From: Anaerolineaceae bacterium | GTDB lineage: Bacteria > Chloroflexota > Anaerolineae > Aggregatilineales > Phototrophicaceae | Reading direction: 5' to 3' | DNA length: 64,000 nucleotides | Assembly (NCBI GenBank): GCA_007693385.1 | Contig: REDR01000131.1 | Coordinates: 124,001-188,000 of the forward strand | Part shown: one piece after another, positions 35,243-44,835 of the stretch | Layout: each line of letters begins with the position of its first letter | Numbering within the stretch: position 1 is the stretch's first letter | Notes under the pieces: generated by a model | Told to the model about the DNA's origin: nothing | What the model saw: only the letters and a program-made list of their open reading frames with translations | Databases searched by the model: none | Translations under genes and position numbers: made by a program

Positions 35243-37849
35243 TCATTCCTCGTCGGATTTTGCCAGCCGCTTCAATTCGTACAGCTTATTGATCGCCTCA
35301 ATCGGCGTCAGTTCGTCTACGCTCAGCGCCTTCAGCGCTTCAACTGCCGGATTCGGCGGCGCGTCGAACAGGCTCATCTGTTGCGGATTGTGCGAAGCGG
35401 CGCGTATCTCGAAGCCGCCGCCGTCGCGCTCTAGCTGGCCGAGTAATTCGCGGGCGCGTTCTACCACCGGACGCGGCATTCCGGCCAGTTGCGCCACATG
35501 CACGCCGTAACTGCGATCTGCCCCGCCTTCGATCACCTTATGCAGAAAGACCACATCATCGCCGCGCTCGGTCACGGCGACGTTGTAATTCCGCACACGC
35601 GGCAGGACATTGGGCATCGCGGTCAGTTCGTGGTAATGCGTGGCGAATAGCGTGCGGCAATCCAGACGCGGGTTACTGTGGATGTACTCCACCACCGCCC
35701 GCGCAATCGCCAGCCCGTCGTATGTCGATGTGCCGCGCCCGACTTCATCCAGAATCAGCAGACTGCGCCGCGTGCTACCACTCAAAAGCCGCGCCGTCTC
35801 CACCATCTCCACCATGAACGTACTCTGTCCGGCGTGGATTTCGTCCTGTGCGCCGATGCGGGCGAAGATGCGATCTACCAGCCCGATCACCGCCTCATCC
35901 GCCGGGACGAAACTGCCGATTTGCGCCATCAGCGCGATGATGGCGACCTGCCGGATGTAGGTCGATTTTCCCGCCATATTCGGCCCGGTGATGATGTGGA
36001 CGCGGTTCATGCTGTCGAACTGCGTATCGTTGGCGACGTAGCGCCCGCCATCCGGCAACATCTGTTCCACGACGGGATGGCGGCCATCGCGTATGATGAG
36101 CGTGTCATCTTCGGTGAGCGTGGGGCGCGTGTAGCCTTCGCGGGTGGCGACAGTCGCCAGCGAGAGGAACACGTCCAGATGCGCCAGCGCCCGCGCCGTC
36201 TGGATCAGGCGGGCGGCGTGTTCGGCCAGTGACGCGCACAATTCCTCGAATAACTGGCGCTCAATGTCGAGAATTTGCTCTTCGGCGTTCAGCACGAGCG
36301 TCTCGTAATCTTTGAGTTCCGGTGTGATGTAACGCTCGGCATTGACTAGCGTCTGCTTGCGGATGTAGTCGTCGGGTATCTTGTCGGTGTGGGCGTGCGT
36401 CACTTCGATGTAGTAGCCGAAAACTTTGTTGTAGCCGACTTTGATCGTCGGGATGCCGGTACGCCGCCGTTCGGATGGCTCTAGCTCCGCGATCCAGTTA
36501 CGAGCGCCCGCGCTCTTGTTGATGATGTCGTCCAGCGCTTCGGCATAGCCAGCGCGAAAGATGCCGGTTGTGTTCAGCGTGGCCGGTGGCTCATCAACGA
36601 TGGCGCGTTCGATATGGGCGACGACTTCGCCGCATTCGTCCAGCCGTTCGGCCAGCGCATCTAATTGACGTAGCGGACTGATGAGCGCTTTGACGTTCGG
36701 GATGATGCTCAGGCTGTTCTTCAGGCCGACCAGATCACGCGGTCCCGCCCGCCGGATCAGCAGGCGGTTCGTTAGGCGCTCCACATCGCTGACGCCCTTC
36801 AGCGCGTCGGATAATTCCTGCCGGAGCGCTTCATCTCGTGTCAGCGCGTCCACCGCATCCAGCCGCGCATTCAGCCGTTTGATGTCCAGTAGCGGCTGGT
36901 TGATCCACGTATGCAACAGCCGCGCCCCCATCGCCGTCACCGTGCGATCCAGCACGCCGATCAAGCTCCCCTGCGCTTTGCGTTCGCGTAGCGTCGCGGT
37001 CAATTCCAGATTGCGCCGCGTGAATTGATCTAGCACCATGAATCCGGCGGTGGAATAACTGCGAATTGCGGTGATCTGCGCCAGATTGTTCATCTGCGTA
37101 TCGCGCAGATAAGCCAGCACCGCACCCGCCGCGCTGATGGCGTGCGCTTGATCTTTCAGGCCGTAGCCGTCCAGCGTCTTGACGCGGAAATGCTGTTTGA
37201 GCGCTTCGTGCGCGGTGCTGTATTCAAAGCGCCAGTCGGCGACTGCCGTCATGTGATTGCCCTGTGGCAACGTCACGCGCTCCGCCCATGTTTCCGGCAC
37301 GATGACCTCTCGCGGGTTCAGTCGGGCGAGTTCTTCCAGCACGTAAAGCGCGGCGTTCTCGCCTTCTAACTGCGTGGCGGCAAATTCGCCGGTGGTGATG
37401 TCGGCGTAGGCGATTCCGGCGCGTTGCCAGCGTCCCGCCTCCGCGTCACCGTGCGGCATGATCGCCATCAGGTAAGCCGGTTTATCCTCCGGTATCATCC
37501 CCGCTTCGATGATCGTGCCCGGCGTGATGACGCGCACCACTTCGCGGTCAACCGGGCCGCGTCCGTCCGGCTCGCTGACCTGATCGCAGATGGCGATGTG
37601 ATAGCCTTTTTCGACCAGCCGCGCAATGTAGTTCTCGACGCTGTGATGCGGCACACCGGCCATCGGGGTGCGCTGGCCGCCCTTTGAATACGAACGTCCG
37701 GTCAGCGTCAGGTCAAGCTCGCGGGCGGCGATCACCGCGTCGTCGTCGAACATCTCGAAAAAATCGCCCAGCCGGAACAGGACGATGCAATCAGGATATT
37801 GCGCTTTTACATCCAGATATTGCTGGCGTACAGGGGTTACACGCGCCAT
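35243..37849 (-). CDS. mutS: DNA mismatch repair protein MutS
   Basis: 868-residue ATPase that recognises mismatched base pairs. Domain I begins with TPVRQQYLDVKAQYPDCIVL and contains the mismatch-reading Phe-x-Glu in LGDFFEMFDDDA. The connector and lever regions follow. The ATPase domain starts around residue 610 with the P-loop GPNMAGKSTYIRQ (about 615-627) and includes ARIGAQDEIHAGQSTFMVEM, DEVGRGTSTYDGLAIARAV and FATHYHEL. The full set of motifs and length match bacterial MutS1. I start at ATG 37849 after GAGGG; a GTG 5 codons upstream lacks an RBS. mutL is not in the window. It is transcribed away from the ROK gene. Confidence 0.96.
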   Translation of the reverse strand: MARVTPVRQQYLDVKAQYPDCIVLFRLGDFFEMFDDDAVIAARELDLTLTGRSYSKGGQRTPMAGVPHHSVENYIARLVEKGYHIAICDQVSEPDGRGPVDREVVRVITPGTIIEAGMIPEDKPAYLMAIMPHGDAEAGRWQRAGIAYADITTGEFAATQLEGENAALYVLEELARLNPREVIVPETWAERVTLPQGNHMTAVADWRFEYSTAHEALKQHFRVKTLDGYGLKDQAHAISAAGAVLAYLRDTQMNNLAQITAIRSYSTAGFMVLDQFTRRNLELTATLRERKAQGSLIGVLDRTVTAMGARLLHTWINQPLLDIKRLNARLDAVDALTRDEALRQELSDALKGVSDVERLTNRLLIRRAGPRDLVGLKNSLSIIPNVKALISPLRQLDALAERLDECGEVVAHIERAIVDEPPATLNTTGIFRAGYAEALDDIINKSAGARNWIAELEPSERRRTGIPTIKVGYNKVFGYYIEVTHAHTDKIPDDYIRKQTLVNAERYITPELKDYETLVLNAEEQILDIERQLFEELCASLAEHAARLIQTARALAHLDVFLSLATVATREGYTRPTLTEDDTLIIRDGRHPVVEQMLPDGGRYVANDTQFDSMNRVHIITGPNMAGKSTYIRQVAIIALMAQIGSFVPADEAVIGLVDRIFARIGAQDEIHAGQSTFMVEMVETARLLSGSTRRSLLILDEVGRGTSTYDGLAIARAVVEYIHSNPRLDCRTLFATHYHELTAMPNVLPRVRNYNVAVTERGDDVVFLHKVIEGGADRSYGVHVAQLAGMPRPVVERARELLGQLERDGGGFEIRAASHNPQQMSLFDAPPNPAVEALKALSVDELTPIEAINKLYELKRLAKSDEE

Positions 37850-37860
37850 ATTGAACGCCC

Positions 37861-37878
37861 TCACAATGCGCTTTGTGA
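37861..37878. other. Inverted repeat over the mutS ribosome-binding site
   Basis: TCACAA (37861-37866) and TTGTGA (37873-37878) with a 6-base spacer. The left arm overlaps the GAGGG that serves mutS on the minus strand, 12 bases before its ATG, so it could influence mutS translation or act as a regulator site. Confidence 0.4.
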
Positions 37879-37966
37879 AAAAAACAGGTGAATGATTGCT
37901 TACAAGGTGCTATTCTAACAATAGTTTTTTCTGACAACAACACCCGACGAATGGAGAGCAAGAACG

Positions 37967-38932
37967 ATGAGCAAAACGATAATCGGCGTCGATTTAGGCG
38001 GCACACGCATTAGGGCGGCGCGGCTGGATGCGCGTTTGTCAATCATCGAGCGCCACGAGACGCTAACCCGCGCCCACGAAGGGCTTGAGCCAACGCTAGA
38101 GCGCATCAAAGCGGAGATCGGCAAAGTCATCCCCGATAACCGCGATGACGTGCTGGGTATCGGCATCAGCGCGCCCGGTCCGCTAAATCCGGAAACCGGC
38201 GTCATCGTCAGCCCGCCCAACCTGCACGGCTGGCATAACGTCCCGCTTGGCGACATCCTCAAGGATGCTTTCGGCGTGCCGGTCTATACCGGCAATGACG
38301 CCAATCTCGCCATCCTCGCGGAGGCGGCAGTCGGCGCGGCGAAGGGGTACAAACACGCCATCTACGTGACCATCAGCACCGGCATCGGCGGCGGGATGCT
38401 GATTGATGATCGGCTACTGCTGGGGCGTCACGGGCTGGCGGCGGAAGCCGGCCATATGGTGATGGTGGCCGGTGAGCGCGTCTCGACGCTGGAACTAGAA
38501 GCGGCGGGCCCGGCGATGGCGAAGCGAGCGCGAACCCGCATTGAGGCGGGCGAACAATCGCAGATGGTCGCGCTGGTCGATGGTAAGCTGGACGAGATCA
38601 ACGGGGCGACGGTCGGGCGTGCCGCGCAAGCTGGCGATGTGATGGCGCTGGACATCGTAGAACGCGCCGCCCGCGTCTTTGGCATGGGCATCGTCAATCT
38701 GTTGCACCTGTTCAATCCGGAAATCGTGGTCATCGGCGGCGGCGTCAGTCAACTCGGTGATCTGCTGTTTGATCCGATGTGGGAGTCTATCCGCGCTCAC
38801 TGCATTGACGATGCGTACTGGCGCGATCTGGTCATCGTCGGCCCGGAATTGGGCGAAGATGTCAGCGTGATCGGCGCGGCGACGCTGGTCATCACCGACG
38901 GCGGCAAGCGTTCCTTGCAGGACGTGGTTTAG
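37967..38932 (+). CDS. ROK-family protein (sugar kinase-like), zinc motif absent
   Basis: 321-residue protein of the ROK family, which holds glucokinases, N-acetylhexosamine kinases and some repressors. The phosphate motif GVDLGGTRIRAA, ISAPGPLNPETG, the catalytic-loop TGNDANLAILAEA with its Asp, TISTGIGGGMLIDDRL and the C-terminal adenosine motif VVIGGGVSQLG are all present, and there is no DNA-binding N-terminus. However, after EAGHM the usual zinc cluster (pattern CxCGxxGCxE) is missing and replaced by VAGERVSTLELEAAG, so the sugar specificity or even kinase activity is uncertain. GGAG lies 9 bases before the ATG. A glucokinase role would fit the maltodextrin importer at 8-15 kb. Confidence 0.86.
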   Translation: MSKTIIGVDLGGTRIRAARLDARLSIIERHETLTRAHEGLEPTLERIKAEIGKVIPDNRDDVLGIGISAPGPLNPETGVIVSPPNLHGWHNVPLGDILKDAFGVPVYTGNDANLAILAEAAVGAAKGYKHAIYVTISTGIGGGMLIDDRLLLGRHGLAAEAGHMVMVAGERVSTLELEAAGPAMAKRARTRIEAGEQSQMVALVDGKLDEINGATVGRAAQAGDVMALDIVERAARVFGMGIVNLLHLFNPEIVVIGGGVSQLGDLLFDPMWESIRAHCIDDAYWRDLVIVGPELGEDVSVIGAATLVITDGGKRSLQDVV

Positions 38933-38982
38933 CGGACGGCGGCGTTCGGATTCTTACACTGTTCTAGCAATGGCATGATAGC

Positions 38983-40587
38983 ATGATGGGCATTATGAAG
39001 AATATGCTCATGCTATCCCCCATAGACGATTACCGCGTGCGCCAGCGTGATTTTTTGCTACAAATTTCACGGGCGATCACTGCCAAGCTCGACCTGAACG
39101 AAGTGTTGCGGCTGGCGCTCCATGCGTCGCTGATTATGCTCAAGGGGCAGGTGGGGCTGGTGGCGTTACGCGCACAGGATGACGTTTTTTACGTGAAGAT
39201 GGTCAGCGGCGTTGAGCGCGACAAAGTGCCCTCACTCAATGACCATCTGCATCGCCTGAACGAGATCGTCCGCGACGGCGGCGGCGATGACGCGGTGAAC
39301 GATCAATTGAACCTGCTGGCGCAAGCCATCGACCCCGGATTGATCCAGACATTCGCCCTGCCGTTGATGTTTGCGGAGGAGCCGCTCGGCATGATGATTG
39401 TCTGCCGCGACCACGCGACGGATACCACCGTCAATGACCGGCAGGTGCTACAGAGTTTCGCCGATCAAGCCGCGATTGCGGTACACAACGCGCAACTATA
39501 TGAGCGCATCAATCAAGAACGGCAACGGCTGGCCGCCATCCTGCAACATAGCGCCGACGGCGTGATGATCCTCAACCCCGATCTGGTCATTGTGCGCTTT
39601 AACCGCGCTCTGGAACGCATCACCGGCTGGGAAGCGGTGGACGCCATCGGCCAGTATCAAGCCGATGTCCTGCAACTGCACAATCTGGCCGACGGCGATC
39701 TGGCCGACGCTATCGCCGATGGCTGGCCGTTCACGCTGGCCGCTTCCAACTATGCCGAAGCGCCGCTTTATGTCGAAGGCGACCTTCTGCGGGCGGATGG
39801 CATGGCGGTTAGCATCGGCATCACCTACGCGCCGATGTTCAACCCCGATGGCACGCTGAATAACATCATCGCTAATGTGCGCGATATTTCGCATTTCCGG
39901 CAGGCGCAAGACCTGCAAAACACGTTCATCTCGGTGGTATCGCACGAACTCAAGACGCCCGTCGCCATCATCAAAGGCTACGCCGCCACGCTCAACCGCC
40001 CCGACGCACAATGGGATGGCGCGGTGGTGCGCGAGACGCTCGACGTGATCGAAGATGAAGCGGATCGACTCAACGATCTGATACAAAATCTGCTGACTGC
40101 CAGCAAACTACAGACCCAGCGCGAGATGGTGCTGGAGATGGGCGAGGTCGATCTACCGCGCCTGATCGCGCAGAGCGTGGAGCGCTCGCGCAAGCAGACC
40201 GCCGCCCATCGCATCATCACCGATATTTCGCCTGATTTTCCGGTCATCGAAGGCGACTCTACCCGTCTGCGACAGGTGATCGACAATCTCATCAGCAACG
40301 CGATCAAATATTCACCGGAAGGCGGACAGATTGAGGTTTCCGGCGACTATGACGTGGAGTCGGTGACGGTGTGTGTGCGCGATCATGGGGTGGGGTTGGC
40401 GCATGAAGATCAAAAGCGCGTGTTTGATCGCTTCTTCCGCGTGGATGGCAAGCTGACGCGCACCACGCAGGGCACCGGTTTGGGGCTATATCTGGTCAAA
40501 GCCATCATCGAGGCGCACGGCGGCGCGGTGGCGGTGGAGAGCAAAATCGGACAGGGATCGACTTTTTACTTTACCATCCCGCGTTAG
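38983..40587 (+). CDS. GAF-PAS sensor histidine kinase
   Basis: 534-residue soluble kinase. Domains: GAF (about 25-170, LLQISRAITAKLDLNEVLRL to FADQAAIAVHNAQLYERI), PAS (about 180-310, ILQHSADGVMILNPDLVIVRF), HisKA with His321 in VVSHELKTPVAIIKGYAATL, and HATPase with N-box NLISNAIKYSPEGG, G1 DHGVGL and G2 GTGLGLYLVKAIIEAHGG. All motifs needed for autophosphorylation are present. It has no membrane span, so it senses an internal signal. The start is taken at 38983, but ATG codons follow closely and no RBS decides. Its partner is not next to it; the OmpR-type regulator at 31.5 kb is a possible but unproven match. Confidence 0.93.
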   Translation: MMGIMKNMLMLSPIDDYRVRQRDFLLQISRAITAKLDLNEVLRLALHASLIMLKGQVGLVALRAQDDVFYVKMVSGVERDKVPSLNDHLHRLNEIVRDGGGDDAVNDQLNLLAQAIDPGLIQTFALPLMFAEEPLGMMIVCRDHATDTTVNDRQVLQSFADQAAIAVHNAQLYERINQERQRLAAILQHSADGVMILNPDLVIVRFNRALERITGWEAVDAIGQYQADVLQLHNLADGDLADAIADGWPFTLAASNYAEAPLYVEGDLLRADGMAVSIGITYAPMFNPDGTLNNIIANVRDISHFRQAQDLQNTFISVVSHELKTPVAIIKGYAATLNRPDAQWDGAVVRETLDVIEDEADRLNDLIQNLLTASKLQTQREMVLEMGEVDLPRLIAQSVERSRKQTAAHRIITDISPDFPVIEGDSTRLRQVIDNLISNAIKYSPEGGQIEVSGDYDVESVTVCVRDHGVGLAHEDQKRVFDRFFRVDGKLTRTTQGTGLGLYLVKAIIEAHGGAVAVESKIGQGSTFYFTIPR

Positions 40588-40645
40588 TGCGCTAGCCTAG
40601 TACACACAAAATCTAAAATCATGATGGAGAGAGACGAAACACACA

Positions 40646-42007
40646 ATGGAAAATAACCAGACCACCGCTACCGAGACGATGATCCGCTGTTCCAATTGCG
40701 GCCATCAATTCCCCGCACAGGTTTACGCCTATATCGACGTGATGAAAGAACCGCGAGCCAAAGCGCTGTTGCTTTCCGGCCAGATCAACACCGCGCAATG
40801 TCCGGCATGTGGCGCGACGAACGCGATGGGCACGCCGCTACTGTATCACGACGCGACGAAAGAGCTACTCATCGCGCTGGTGCCGATGGAATTGAACATG
40901 AACAAAGACGAGCAAGAACGCGCCATCGGCCAATTGATGAACCAATTGCCGAAAGACAACTTCAAAGGCTATATGTTCAGCCCGCGACGGGCGATGACCA
41001 TGCAGGGCTTGATCGAGCAGGTGCTAGAAGCCGATGGCGTCACCAGAGAGATGATCGAAGAACAGAAGCAACGGGTGACGCTGGCGCAAGAATTGGCCGA
41101 AGCCGAGACGCAAGAAGCACTCGTCAGCCTGATTCAAGCCAACGACGACAAGATCGACGAGCGCTTCATGATGACGCTCAGTTCATTAGTACAGCGCATG
41201 AGCGAAACCGGACAGGCGCAACTGGCACAGCATATCGTGCGCGTGCAGGACGTCATCGTGGAGAATTCCTCATACGGCGAGACCCTGCGCGAGCAACAAC
41301 AACAGCAGGGCGCGGTCTTGCAGGAAGTCGCCGATTCAATTCAGGCGATGGGTGAGGGCGCTCAACGTGCCGACTTTCTCGATCTGGCGTTGTCGTATGC
41401 GGAAGAAGATATGCACCTGCAAGCGCTGGTCAGTCTGGCGCGTCCGGCGTTCGATCACGAATTCTTCCAGATGCTGACCAACCGTATCGAGAGCGCACCG
41501 GCTGAAGAACGTCTGCCGATGGAAAAAGTCCGCGAGGCCGTCCTGCAAGTGACCACCGCCATCGACCAGCAACAGGAAGTCGCCATGCAACAGGCCGCCC
41601 GCTTCTTGCAGGCCGTCGTCAACCATCAAAACCCGCGTGAATTGCTGATCGCCAACGCGCCGCTTGTCGATGATATGTTCATGCAGGTGCTAGATGTCAA
41701 CATTCAACAGGCCGAACAGCAGAAGAACATCCAGCTATTGACGCGCCTCAAAGAGATTCAGCAGACGGTCTATCAAGTTTTGCAGAGTTCGCTAGACCCG
41801 GAATTGCGCTTTCTCAACGAGTTGCTACAGGCTGATGAAGCCGACACGCCGCAGATGATAGCCGAGCGCATTGACGAATTCGGCCCGAATATTCTGGAAG
41901 TCATGGATGCGGTGGAGAATCTGCTGGAACAACAGCAGAGCAACCCGGCATTGGTCAGTCGCCTGCACCAGATACGGGAGCAGATACAGGCACAATTGCA
42001 GGCATAA
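40646..42007 (+). CDS. CpXC-domain protein with long helical C-terminal part
   Basis: 453-residue cytoplasmic protein. The N-terminal CpXC domain (about 12-150) is a zinc-ribbon-like unit with two Cys pairs (IRCSNCGHQF and AQCPACGATN). The rest (about 155-453) is almost entirely helical and rich in Gln, Glu and Leu, with many QQQ runs such as REQQQQQGAVLQEVADSIQ, suggesting coiled coils or helical repeats. The CpXC family is of unknown function, often in multi-domain bacterial proteins. It is probably a scaffold. The gene stands between the histidine kinase and a secreted glycosidase-like gene without obvious coupling to either. Confidence 0.82.
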   Translation: MENNQTTATETMIRCSNCGHQFPAQVYAYIDVMKEPRAKALLLSGQINTAQCPACGATNAMGTPLLYHDATKELLIALVPMELNMNKDEQERAIGQLMNQLPKDNFKGYMFSPRRAMTMQGLIEQVLEADGVTREMIEEQKQRVTLAQELAEAETQEALVSLIQANDDKIDERFMMTLSSLVQRMSETGQAQLAQHIVRVQDVIVENSSYGETLREQQQQQGAVLQEVADSIQAMGEGAQRADFLDLALSYAEEDMHLQALVSLARPAFDHEFFQMLTNRIESAPAEERLPMEKVREAVLQVTTAIDQQQEVAMQQAARFLQAVVNHQNPRELLIANAPLVDDMFMQVLDVNIQQAEQQKNIQLLTRLKEIQQTVYQVLQSSLDPELRFLNELLQADEADTPQMIAERIDEFGPNILEVMDAVENLLEQQQSNPALVSRLHQIREQIQAQLQA

Positions 42008-42131
42008 TGGCGTATCGCCTACGCTTGACCTACGCATCGCCCGCGCCATCTGGTAAAATCCGTGCGCGGTGAGTAATCTTATCCGTGCAATTGCAACTGG
42101 TAATTGACCTATCTAATAGAGGTGAACGACG

Positions 42132-43583
42132 ATGGGAATCAGCATTAAAAAACAAGCGAACTACTCATGGTTCTGGCTACTGGCGATGCTCAGTGCTGTG
42201 GTTTTGGCCTTGAGTTTCGCTATACCGGCCTCCGCGCAGGATGAAGAAGCGGAAGAACCGGAAGCCGCACCGACTGAAGAGGTGCAGGAACAAATCACGC
42301 GGCAAGACCCGCTCTGGGCGCAGTTTACGGCGGCGCGTCGTGCGATTGAGGCGGAGCGCGACGGCGTTGATCTGACGTTCGTCCGTAGCTACCGCTATGC
42401 TCAGCAGGAATACGAGCGCGGCATCGACTGGATATGTGTGGAAGATGTCGCCGAATCGGACGTGCGTCCGGTATATTTCGGCTTTACATGGACGATCACC
42501 GATCTGGGCGGCACGGTGCATCAGGCGCGGACTTCGGTACTGCCCGGCAATGAGATCGTCGTCGCGGTATGCGATGAAGTGATCGAGACCGGCGCCGCCG
42601 CACCCGACACCGCACTGCCCGCACCGATTGAAGGCAGTGGCGCGGTTGGCGACTTTGAGCTGGGCGGCCACGTTGACGGGCTAGGCGCGAACGCAGTCTC
42701 TGCGATGCGTCAATCCGGCATGACATGGGTCAAGAAGCAGGTGCGCTTCAGCGTCGGTGGCGGCACCGGCACCGCGCAATCCTACATCGACGACGCGCGG
42801 AATAACGGCTTCAAGATCATGCTCGGCATCGTCGGCTGGACGAACGAGATGGGCGACTTCGACAACTACATCACCCAGTATGCTGATTTCGTCGGTCAGG
42901 TGGCGGCGTTAGGCCCGGATGCGATTGAAGTCTGGAACGAGCCGAACATCGCCCGTGAATGGCCGGAAGGTCAAATCAGTGGCGCGAATTACACCCGTCT
43001 GCTCCGCGCCGCCTATACATCCATCAAAGCGGCTAATCCGGATGTGATGGTCATCAGTGGCGCTCCTGCCCCCACCGGCGCGGAAGCCGCGTTCCCCGGT
43101 CAGGTGGTCAATGACGATAACTTCATGTTGCAGATGCGCGAAGCGGGCGCGGGCAACTACTTTGACTGCATCGGCTTGCACTACAACGAAGGCATCGTCT
43201 CCCCGACACAAAGCACCGGCGCTCAGGACGGTTATCCGACGCGCTACTTCGGCACGATGCTAGCACGCGGCGCGAACGTCTTCCCCGAGCGTCCGGTTTG
43301 CTGGACGGAGTTGGGCTACCTGAGCGGCGAAGGCATGGGTCAGCCGATCCCGCCCGCGTTCGCGTGGGCGAGTGATGTGACGCTGGCGCAACATGCGACA
43401 TGGTTGGCGGAAGCGGCGCGTCTGTCGGCGCAAAGTGATCGCGTGCGCCTGATGATCGTGTGGAACGTCAACTTCACGCGCTGGGACGATGACCCGATGG
43501 GCGGTTATGCGATGCTCCGTCCGGACGGCACATGCCCGGCCTGCTCGACGCTCGGCACGGTGATGGGTGTTAGTGGCGACTAG
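42132..43583 (+). CDS. Secreted glycoside hydrolase-like protein (cellulase/GH39-like TIM barrel)
   Basis: 483-residue exported protein. A signal peptide (about 1-36, ending near FAIPASAQ) is followed by an acidic linker and an N-terminal beta region of about 120 residues. The TIM-barrel domain spans about 175-480. It has the two expected acids: Glu270 in IEVWNEPNIAREWP as acid/base and Glu393 in VCWTELGYLSG as nucleophile. The overall pattern, including GANYTRLLRAAYTSIKAANP and YFDCIGLHYNEG, fits clan A hydrolases of the GH39/GH5 kind. The substrate is unknown. GAGGTG lies just before the ATG. A bidirectional terminator follows. Confidence 0.8.
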   Translation: MGISIKKQANYSWFWLLAMLSAVVLALSFAIPASAQDEEAEEPEAAPTEEVQEQITRQDPLWAQFTAARRAIEAERDGVDLTFVRSYRYAQQEYERGIDWICVEDVAESDVRPVYFGFTWTITDLGGTVHQARTSVLPGNEIVVAVCDEVIETGAAAPDTALPAPIEGSGAVGDFELGGHVDGLGANAVSAMRQSGMTWVKKQVRFSVGGGTGTAQSYIDDARNNGFKIMLGIVGWTNEMGDFDNYITQYADFVGQVAALGPDAIEVWNEPNIAREWPEGQISGANYTRLLRAAYTSIKAANPDVMVISGAPAPTGAEAAFPGQVVNDDNFMLQMREAGAGNYFDCIGLHYNEGIVSPTQSTGAQDGYPTRYFGTMLARGANVFPERPVCWTELGYLSGEGMGQPIPPAFAWASDVTLAQHATWLAEAARLSAQSDRVRLMIVWNVNFTRWDDDPMGGYAMLRPDGTCPACSTLGTVMGVSGD

Positions 43584-43638
43584 CATCACCCGCGTAGCAC
43601 GCTACGCACGCCCCTACACATAACAGCATAGAAAACAC

Positions 43639-43673
43639 AACCGCCGGACGCACACTGCATCCGGCGGTTTTTT
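43639..43673. terminator. Bidirectional terminator
   Basis: AACCGCCGGA (43639-43648) pairs perfectly with TCCGGCGGTT (43660-43669), followed by TTTTTTGTG on the plus strand. It sits between convergent genes. On the minus strand it is followed by TTGTGTTTTC, so it probably serves both. Confidence 0.9.
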
Positions 43674-43704
43674 GTGTTGTGCTGTAAGGTTGAATCTCGC
43701 GGCG

Positions 43705-44778
43705 TTAGTCGCCGCTGATTTCCGCGCTCGCCGCCGCGTCCGCTTCGGCTTCGCGCTTGGCTTTCTCTTTGGCGTGTTCGCGGGCGAAGATGGTATCTTG
43801 CGGCTTGAGTTCGGTGGGGATGGCCGCTTCTTCTTCGCTGATGAGTCCTTCGGATACCAGCACGCGCTTAAACGACGTGATGGCGACTTCGATCATGTCG
43901 TGATCTGGCTCGCGGGTGGTCAGATGCTGTAGCGCCAGATTCGGCGTGACCATCACCCGCACCCATGGCCGCTCGATGTTCTTGGCCGTCCAGCGCAGAA
44001 GCTCGTAGGCGATACCGGCGATCACCGGAATCAACGCGATGCGCGACACGATCAGCCAGAAAAACGGCGGACGTCCCAGCAACGAAAACACCAGCACGCC
44101 GACGAAGAACACCGTCAGCAAGAAGGCGGTGCCACAGCGCGGATGCTCAATCGGGTACTTGGCGACCACTTCCGGCGTCAGTTCGTCACCGGCTTCATAG
44201 GCGTTGATCGTCTTGTGTTCCGCGCCATGATACCCGAACAGGCGGCGCGTGTTGGCCTCGCGTCCGATGATCCAGATATAGGCGACCAGAATCGCCAGCT
44301 GTACCAGCCCTTCGATCAGGTTAACCAGCGTCGCCGCGACGCCGATGGGCGCTTGCCCGCCTTCGCCGGTCAGTCCTAGCACGCCGCCGATGAACGTCGA
44401 GACGGTGGCCGGGATGAACGAAAACAGGAACAGGCCGAAAACCAGCGCGAAAGCCACCACGCCGAAGCCGATCACCCCGTTGAAGTTCACTTCGTCCTCT
44501 TCGCCCTGCACATCGGCTGACCACATCAGCGCCCGCATACCGAGTCCCAGCGCATCCCACAGGCCGACCAGCCCGCGTACAAACGGGGTACGCATCACGC
44601 GGCTTTGATACAGCGCCTTGTTCAACGGTTGCTCGTGAACGACGATGCGCCCCTCCGGATCACGGGCGGCGATGGCGCTCATCTTCTGGCCGCGCATCAA
44701 CACGCCCTCGATGACCGCTTGCCCGCCATAGTTGAATTTCATCTCGTTCTTGGGTTTGGATAAGATGTCGTTACTCAT
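43705..44778 (-). CDS. DUF1385 (YqhQ-like) membrane protein
   Basis: 357-residue integral membrane protein of the DUF1385 family, widespread in Firmicutes and Chloroflexota and of unknown function. Family features: YGGQAVIEGVLMRGQKMSAI, RTPFVRGLVGLWDALGLGMR, the near-invariant GYHGAEHKTINAYE motif, and PIEHPRCGTAFLLTVFFVGV. Four or five membrane spans are visible. The acidic/lysine-rich C-terminal tail (about 300-357) is unconserved. GGAAG precedes the ATG by 7 bases. The conserved histidines and glutamate in the HGAEHK motif hint at metal binding or catalysis, which is an inference. Confidence 0.93.
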   Translation of the reverse strand: MSNDILSKPKNEMKFNYGGQAVIEGVLMRGQKMSAIAARDPEGRIVVHEQPLNKALYQSRVMRTPFVRGLVGLWDALGLGMRALMWSADVQGEEDEVNFNGVIGFGVVAFALVFGLFLFSFIPATVSTFIGGVLGLTGEGGQAPIGVAATLVNLIEGLVQLAILVAYIWIIGREANTRRLFGYHGAEHKTINAYEAGDELTPEVVAKYPIEHPRCGTAFLLTVFFVGVLVFSLLGRPPFFWLIVSRIALIPVIAGIAYELLRWTAKNIERPWVRVMVTPNLALQHLTTREPDHDMIEVAITSFKRVLVSEGLISEEEAAIPTELKPQDTIFAREHAKEKAKREAEADAAASAEISGD

Positions 44779-44835
44779 ATCATTCTTCCGTTAGTCTGCT
44801 CTCGTCCGTATCATAGCACCATCGCGGGGGATGTG

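Noticed and set aside
42091-42119. Promoter TTGCAA-17-TAATAG before the glycosidase-like gene
   Set aside because: The transcript would begin almost on the ribosome-binding site, so the match is probably chance.
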